Below are positions 6,543 through 9,418 of a stretch of DNA of 9,418 bases, piece after piece (the stretch's first letter is position 1; every line of letters starts with the position of its first letter). Origin of the DNA: JACCYQ01 sp036675565 (GTDB taxonomy: Bacteria > Bacteroidota > Bacteroidia > Chitinophagales > Chitinophagaceae); assembly GCA_036675565.1 (NCBI GenBank), contig JAKFER010000156.1:1-9418 (forward strand), written 5' to 3'. The notes beneath the pieces are model-generated. The model was not told where the DNA came from. It was given only the letters and a program-made list of their open reading frames with translations, and ran no database searches. Position numbers and translations under genes: made by a program.

Positions 6543-7598
6543 ATGGCATTACTACACAATCGTGTTTCTCAGCGGGAGCTGAAGGAACTTCTTTATCAGG
6601 AAACCGAACATCGCATTACGATTTCCTTTTACCAATATTTTCATATTGATCATCCGCAGGCTTTCCGTGATGAACTATACAAAGCCCTGGCAGCATTAAA
6701 GGTTTTTGGACGAATATATGTTGCACAGGAAGGCATCAATGCACAGGTCAGTGTTCCGCAAAGCAATTTTACCTTGTTCAAAGAATACCTGTATAGTATT
6801 GAGCCATTGAATGGCATCAGGCTAAATATTGCTGTGGATGATGACGGCAAATCTTTTTGGGTACTTAAAATTAAAGTACGCGAAAAAATTGTGGCTGATG
6901 GTATTTCTGACCCTTCATTCGACATGCGAAACAAAGGTCGATATGTGGATGCGGATGAATTCAATCGACTGACTGAAGATCCTGAAACCATCGTGATTGA
7001 CATGCGCAATCATTATGAATATGAAGTGGGCCATTTTGAAAATGCTTTGGAAGTACCGAGTGATACTTTCAGGGATCAACTACCTATGGCCGTGGATATG
7101 ATGAAGGATAAAAAAGAGAAGAACATCATCATGTACTGTACCGGCGGCATAAGGTGTGAAAAAGCCAGTGCATTCATGCTTCACCATGGATTTAAAAATG
7201 TGTTCCACCTGGAAGGCGGCATCATCAATTATGCACAACAGGTAAAAGAAAAAGGATTGCCGGGAAAATTTATTGGTAAAAATTTTGTGTTTGATGATCG
7301 CCTGGGTGAGCGGATTACACCTGATATCATTGCTGTTTGCCATCAATGTGGTAAACCTGCAGACGATCATACCAATTGCGCCAACAGCGGCTGCCACCTT
7401 TTATTTATCCAATGTCCCGAATGTTCGCTTAAGTATGAGGGTTGCTGCAGCGAAGAATGCCTTGAATTTATTCATCTTCCTGAAGAAGACCAGGCAGAGA
7501 AAAGAAAAGGGATCGATAAGGGCCGGAATATTTTTAATAAATCCCGGGAAAGGTTAAGGCCGGTGCTGAATAAAATGGCTGGGAGAACTCAGCAATAA
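6543..7598 (+). CDS. trhO: tRNA uridine(34) hydroxylase TrhO (rhodanese domain)
   Basis: TrhO (formerly YceA, UPF0176) carries out the oxygen-dependent 5-hydroxylation of uridine 34 in the anticodon of certain tRNAs, the first step to 5-carboxymethoxyuridine-type wobble bases. The 351 residues match the usual length. The N-terminal region (about 22-115) is the acylphosphatase-like UPF0176 domain ('FYQYFHID', 'GRIYVAQEGINAQVSVP'). The rhodanese domain spans about 135-235, with the active-site loop C199-T-G-G-I-R-C205 ('MYCTGGIRCEKASAFM') and 'VFHLEGGIINY'. A Cys-rich C-terminal region (266-306) has C266, C269, C279, C284, C291, C294, C301, C302 and C306; this pattern is typical of the family and could hold metal. 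ATG 6543 gives the expected N-terminus, without a strong Shine-Dalgarno sequence. It acts in the cytoplasm. The next gene starts 73 bp on, with its own likely promoter. Confidence 0.95.
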   Translation: MALLHNRVSQRELKELLYQETEHRITISFYQYFHIDHPQAFRDELYKALAALKVFGRIYVAQEGINAQVSVPQSNFTLFKEYLYSIEPLNGIRLNIAVDDDGKSFWVLKIKVREKIVADGISDPSFDMRNKGRYVDADEFNRLTEDPETIVIDMRNHYEYEVGHFENALEVPSDTFRDQLPMAVDMMKDKKEKNIIMYCTGGIRCEKASAFMLHHGFKNVFHLEGGIINYAQQVKEKGLPGKFIGKNFVFDDRLGERITPDIIAVCHQCGKPADDHTNCANSGCHLLFIQCPECSLKYEGCCSEECLEFIHLPEEDQAEKRKGIDKGRNIFNKSRERLRPVLNKMAGRTQQ

Positions 7599-7617
7599 TA
7601 TTCTGTTAGTCAAAGGC

Positions 7618-7648
7618 TTGTGTTTATGGAAATTAATTTTTATTTTGG
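7618..7648 (+). promoter_or_regulatory. Candidate promoter of the sensor kinase gene
   Basis: TTG (7618-7620) is followed after 20 bp by TATTTTGG (7641-7648), which agrees with TAnnTTTG at 7 of 8 positions. The spacing is right for a Bacteroidota housekeeping promoter, and the box lies 23 bp before the chosen ATG at 7672. It also argues that the TTG at 7618 is a promoter element rather than a start codon. Confidence 0.4.
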
Positions 7649-7671
7649 AGCCCAAAGCCATAATCCTTGTA

Positions 7672-9189
7672 ATGAAAACCCTGTTATCACGTGTACTTCC
7701 GGTTGAACAGAAAAATATCCCATCTTTTCTGGGTTCGTTCCACAGGTTTTTGTTTAAAATTTTCACCTCTGTTAAAAATAACATTCTTGAATTATCATTA
7801 CCAGGTTCTGATGTATTACCAGGTTTGCAGGTAAACTGGCTTGCCCGAATTAAGAATATCGGCTATTCAGTTCAGTTAGGTGATTATGAAAAGCGAAAGC
7901 TGGGTATTTTCAATCTCCTGAATTTTTTTCAATTAATATCCGGTATTCTTATGCCGGTCATTGTTTTGTTTAATGACCCTAAGTTGGGTATGTCATCTAT
8001 GTTTCTGGCCTGTACTCCGGCATTGATCAGTGCAGTGGTACTTTGGCTGAATCATTTGCAAAAACATGAAGCAGCCCGTATTTTTTATTTCTTATTCTAC
8101 CCGGTATTCACCAGTATTGTTTATATGGGTGGAATGAACCTGGGAATCGATTTATATTTTATCCTCTTTGGTATTCTTTCCGTATTTTTTTTGCAGGAAA
8201 TAGGGCAGATGCTCTTTGCCGTTAGTTTATCCATGATCAGTTATTATATGCTGGCCGTGGTATTAAAAAGGTATAGTTTTCAATTGGCAGATTCGCAGTA
8301 TTTTTTTTATTTATTTAACCAGGCACTGGCTATTCTTTTTATATTTTATGGATTATTTCTGATTAAAAAAGAAAATAATGGTTACCAGTATTTTATTCTT
8401 GCACGGAATGAAGAGTTGCGTTTGAGGAATCAGGAAATCCAGGAACAGCAACAGGTGATTGCGGAAAAGGCATCGTTGTTACAAAAACAAACAGAGGAAC
8501 TGGTAGCCTTGAATGGTTTAAAGAACCAGCTTTTTTCAGTTATCGCACATGATTTGAAATCACCCATGTATGCTTTGCGCAATTTATTCAGAAATATGCA
8601 GCAACAGGATATGCCAGCAAGTGAAATAAAGCAAATGGTTCCCGATGTGGTGAATGACCTTAATTATACAACATCTTTAATGGATAACCTGCTGCAATGG
8701 GCTAAAAGTCAAATGCAGGCAGATGCCGTAAAGCCGGTAATTATGGATATGTATCCATTGGTAGAAGAAGTGATCCAGATGTTACGGCTCCAAGCAGAAC
8801 AAAAAAATATTACAGTTACGCATTCCATGCAAGTGAATACGATGGTATTTGCTGATATGGATATGGTACACCTGGTTTTACGAAACCTGCTTTCAAACGC
8901 AATTAAATTTACCCCTAACGGTGGCAAAGTTGCCATAGATGCTAACCTTGCAGCGGAATTTGCAGAAGTATTTATAAAGGATACAGGTAAAGGAATGTCT
9001 GCGGTGGATATAAAAAAGATCAGGGAAAATAATTTTTATACAACCAGCGGTACGGCCAGCGAATCCGGTACCGGTTTGGGTTTGATGTTATGTAAAGAAT
9101 TTCTTTCCAAGAACGGCGGCCAACTTCATATTGAAAGTGATCCTGCATCAGGCAGTACCATTTCGTTTACACTTCCCCGTGAAAATTAA
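7672..9189 (+). CDS. Membrane-bound sensor histidine kinase, six-TM sensor region
   Basis: This 505-residue kinase should autophosphorylate on a His in response to an unknown signal and pass the phosphate to a response regulator. A hydrophobic block of about six helices (near 78-100, 106-128, 137-154, 160-175, 179-199 and 210-232) follows a 75-residue N-terminal part. A coiled coil ('NEELRLRNQEIQEQQQVIAEKASLLQKQTEEL', about 245-280) links it to the HisKA domain with H293 in 'FSVIAHDLKSPMYALRN'. The HATPase_c domain has the N box N409 ('LVLRNLLSNAIKFTPNGG'), G1 D437-T-G-K-G441, and G2 'GTGLGLMLCKEF' (466 on). All catalytic motifs are intact and there is no receiver domain. I chose ATG 7672 over the in-frame TTG at 7618, which overlaps a likely promoter. 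No response regulator gene lies within the window, so the partner is unknown. It ends overlapping the purC stop. Confidence 0.92.
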   Translation: MKTLLSRVLPVEQKNIPSFLGSFHRFLFKIFTSVKNNILELSLPGSDVLPGLQVNWLARIKNIGYSVQLGDYEKRKLGIFNLLNFFQLISGILMPVIVLFNDPKLGMSSMFLACTPALISAVVLWLNHLQKHEAARIFYFLFYPVFTSIVYMGGMNLGIDLYFILFGILSVFFLQEIGQMLFAVSLSMISYYMLAVVLKRYSFQLADSQYFFYLFNQALAILFIFYGLFLIKKENNGYQYFILARNEELRLRNQEIQEQQQVIAEKASLLQKQTEELVALNGLKNQLFSVIAHDLKSPMYALRNLFRNMQQQDMPASEIKQMVPDVVNDLNYTTSLMDNLLQWAKSQMQADAVKPVIMDMYPLVEEVIQMLRLQAEQKNITVTHSMQVNTMVFADMDMVHLVLRNLLSNAIKFTPNGGKVAIDANLAAEFAEVFIKDTGKGMSAVDIKKIRENNFYTTSGTASESGTGLGLMLCKEFLSKNGGQLHIESDPASGSTISFTLPREN

Positions 9190-9418
9190 ATTTGGGATTT
9201 CTTCAATTTTTCGAGAGATGTTACGGTGCGTTGAAAAATCTCTTCATCTCTTAAATCAACAGGTTTAAATTTTTCTCCGGTCACTTTTTCATAAAGTTCA
9301 ATGTACCTGTTAGAAATGGTTTGTATCCATTCATCGGTCATTTCCGGTACGGACTGACCTTCCTTGCCCATAAATCCATTTGCTATCAGCCATTCGCGTA
9401 CAAATTCTTTACTGAGTT
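9186..9418 (-). CDS. purC: SAICAR synthetase (PurC), C-terminal part (5' end outside window)
   Basis: This is the last 76 or so residues of phosphoribosylaminoimidazole-succinocarboxamide synthase, which joins aspartate to CAIR with ATP in de novo purine synthesis in the cytoplasm. The frame is open to the right edge, so the ATG at 9371 is internal. The visible part reads 'LSKEFVREWLIANGF' followed by 'MGKEGQSVPEMTDEW' and 'SNRYIELYEKVTGEKF', which is the C-terminal signature of Bacteroidota-type PurC. The ATP-binding and SAICAR-site motifs lie off the window. After 'GEKFKPVD' there is a tail of about 25 residues ('LRDEEIFQRTVTSLEKLKKSQI'). The stop TAA shares bases with the convergent kinase stop. 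The identification rests on this C-terminal block only, but it is distinctive. Confidence 0.88.
   Translation of the reverse strand, partial: LSKEFVREWLIANGFMGKEGQSVPEMTDEWIQTISNRYIELYEKVTGEKFKPVDLRDEEIFQRTVTSLEKLKKSQI

Noticed and set aside
7338..7465. Cys-rich C-terminal region of TrhO as a novel metal-binding module
   Set aside because: This cysteine pattern (CHQCG, HTNC, CH, CPEC, GCC, C) is typical of TrhO/UPF0176 proteins, so it is ordinary for the family.
7618..7671. TTG start for the histidine kinase adding 18 residues
   Set aside because: The TTG fits better as the -33 element of a promoter whose -7 box is at 7641-7648, and ATG 7672 is available in frame.
1..9418. Search for a defence system, mobile element, CRISPR array, prophage or RNA gene
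   Set aside because: No transposase, integrase, nuclease, helicase, toxin, direct-repeat array, long terminal inverted repeats or tRNA/rRNA-like sequence was found; all genes fit common chromosomal families.

Overview
The window looks like an ordinary stretch of a Bacteroidota chromosome, probably a Chitinophagaceae-like member of the Sphingobacteriia/Chitinophagia. The evidence is moderately AT-rich DNA, start codons without clear Shine-Dalgarno sequences, TAnnTTTG-type -7 boxes, and typical Bacteroidota families: a carboxypeptidase-regulatory-like + DUF5686 outer-membrane protein, an EF-hand/DUF937-like small protein, and a Bacteroidota-type PurC C-terminus. Taxon placement is inference from these families.

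Layout, left to right. Positions 1-790 hold the C-terminal part of a penicillin acylase-family Ntn hydrolase that enters from upstream, followed by a 116-residue membrane protein (826-1176), probably in the same transcript. A large outer-membrane protein (1255-3714) follows and converges, 2 bp stop to stop, with a minus-strand GNAT acetyltransferase (3717-4259). The GNAT gene and a secreted class A beta-lactamase-like serine hydrolase (4403-5698) diverge from a 143-bp spacer containing a near-perfect 25-bp palindrome. The hydrolase converges with a minus-strand EF-hand/DUF937-like gene (5770-6327), with a clean intrinsic terminator between them. That gene diverges from trhO, encoding a tRNA U34 hydroxylase (6543-7598), across a 215-bp spacer. 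A six-TM sensor histidine kinase (7672-9189) follows, and the 3' end of purC (9186-9418, minus) overlaps its stop codon.

Most genes are single units or small transcripts. Functions fall into envelope/periplasmic work (acylase, DUF5686 protein, serine hydrolase, membrane proteins), signalling (kinase), translation (TrhO) and purine synthesis (PurC). I see no insertion sequence, phage gene, CRISPR array, tRNA, rRNA or toxin-antitoxin pair, and no gene cluster that reads as a new defence or metabolic system. The least explained items are the palindrome in the GNAT/hydrolase spacer, the enlarged serine hydrolase, the hairpin in front of the EF-hand gene, and the unassigned sensor region of the kinase. 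No gene-free stretch exceeds 300 bases.
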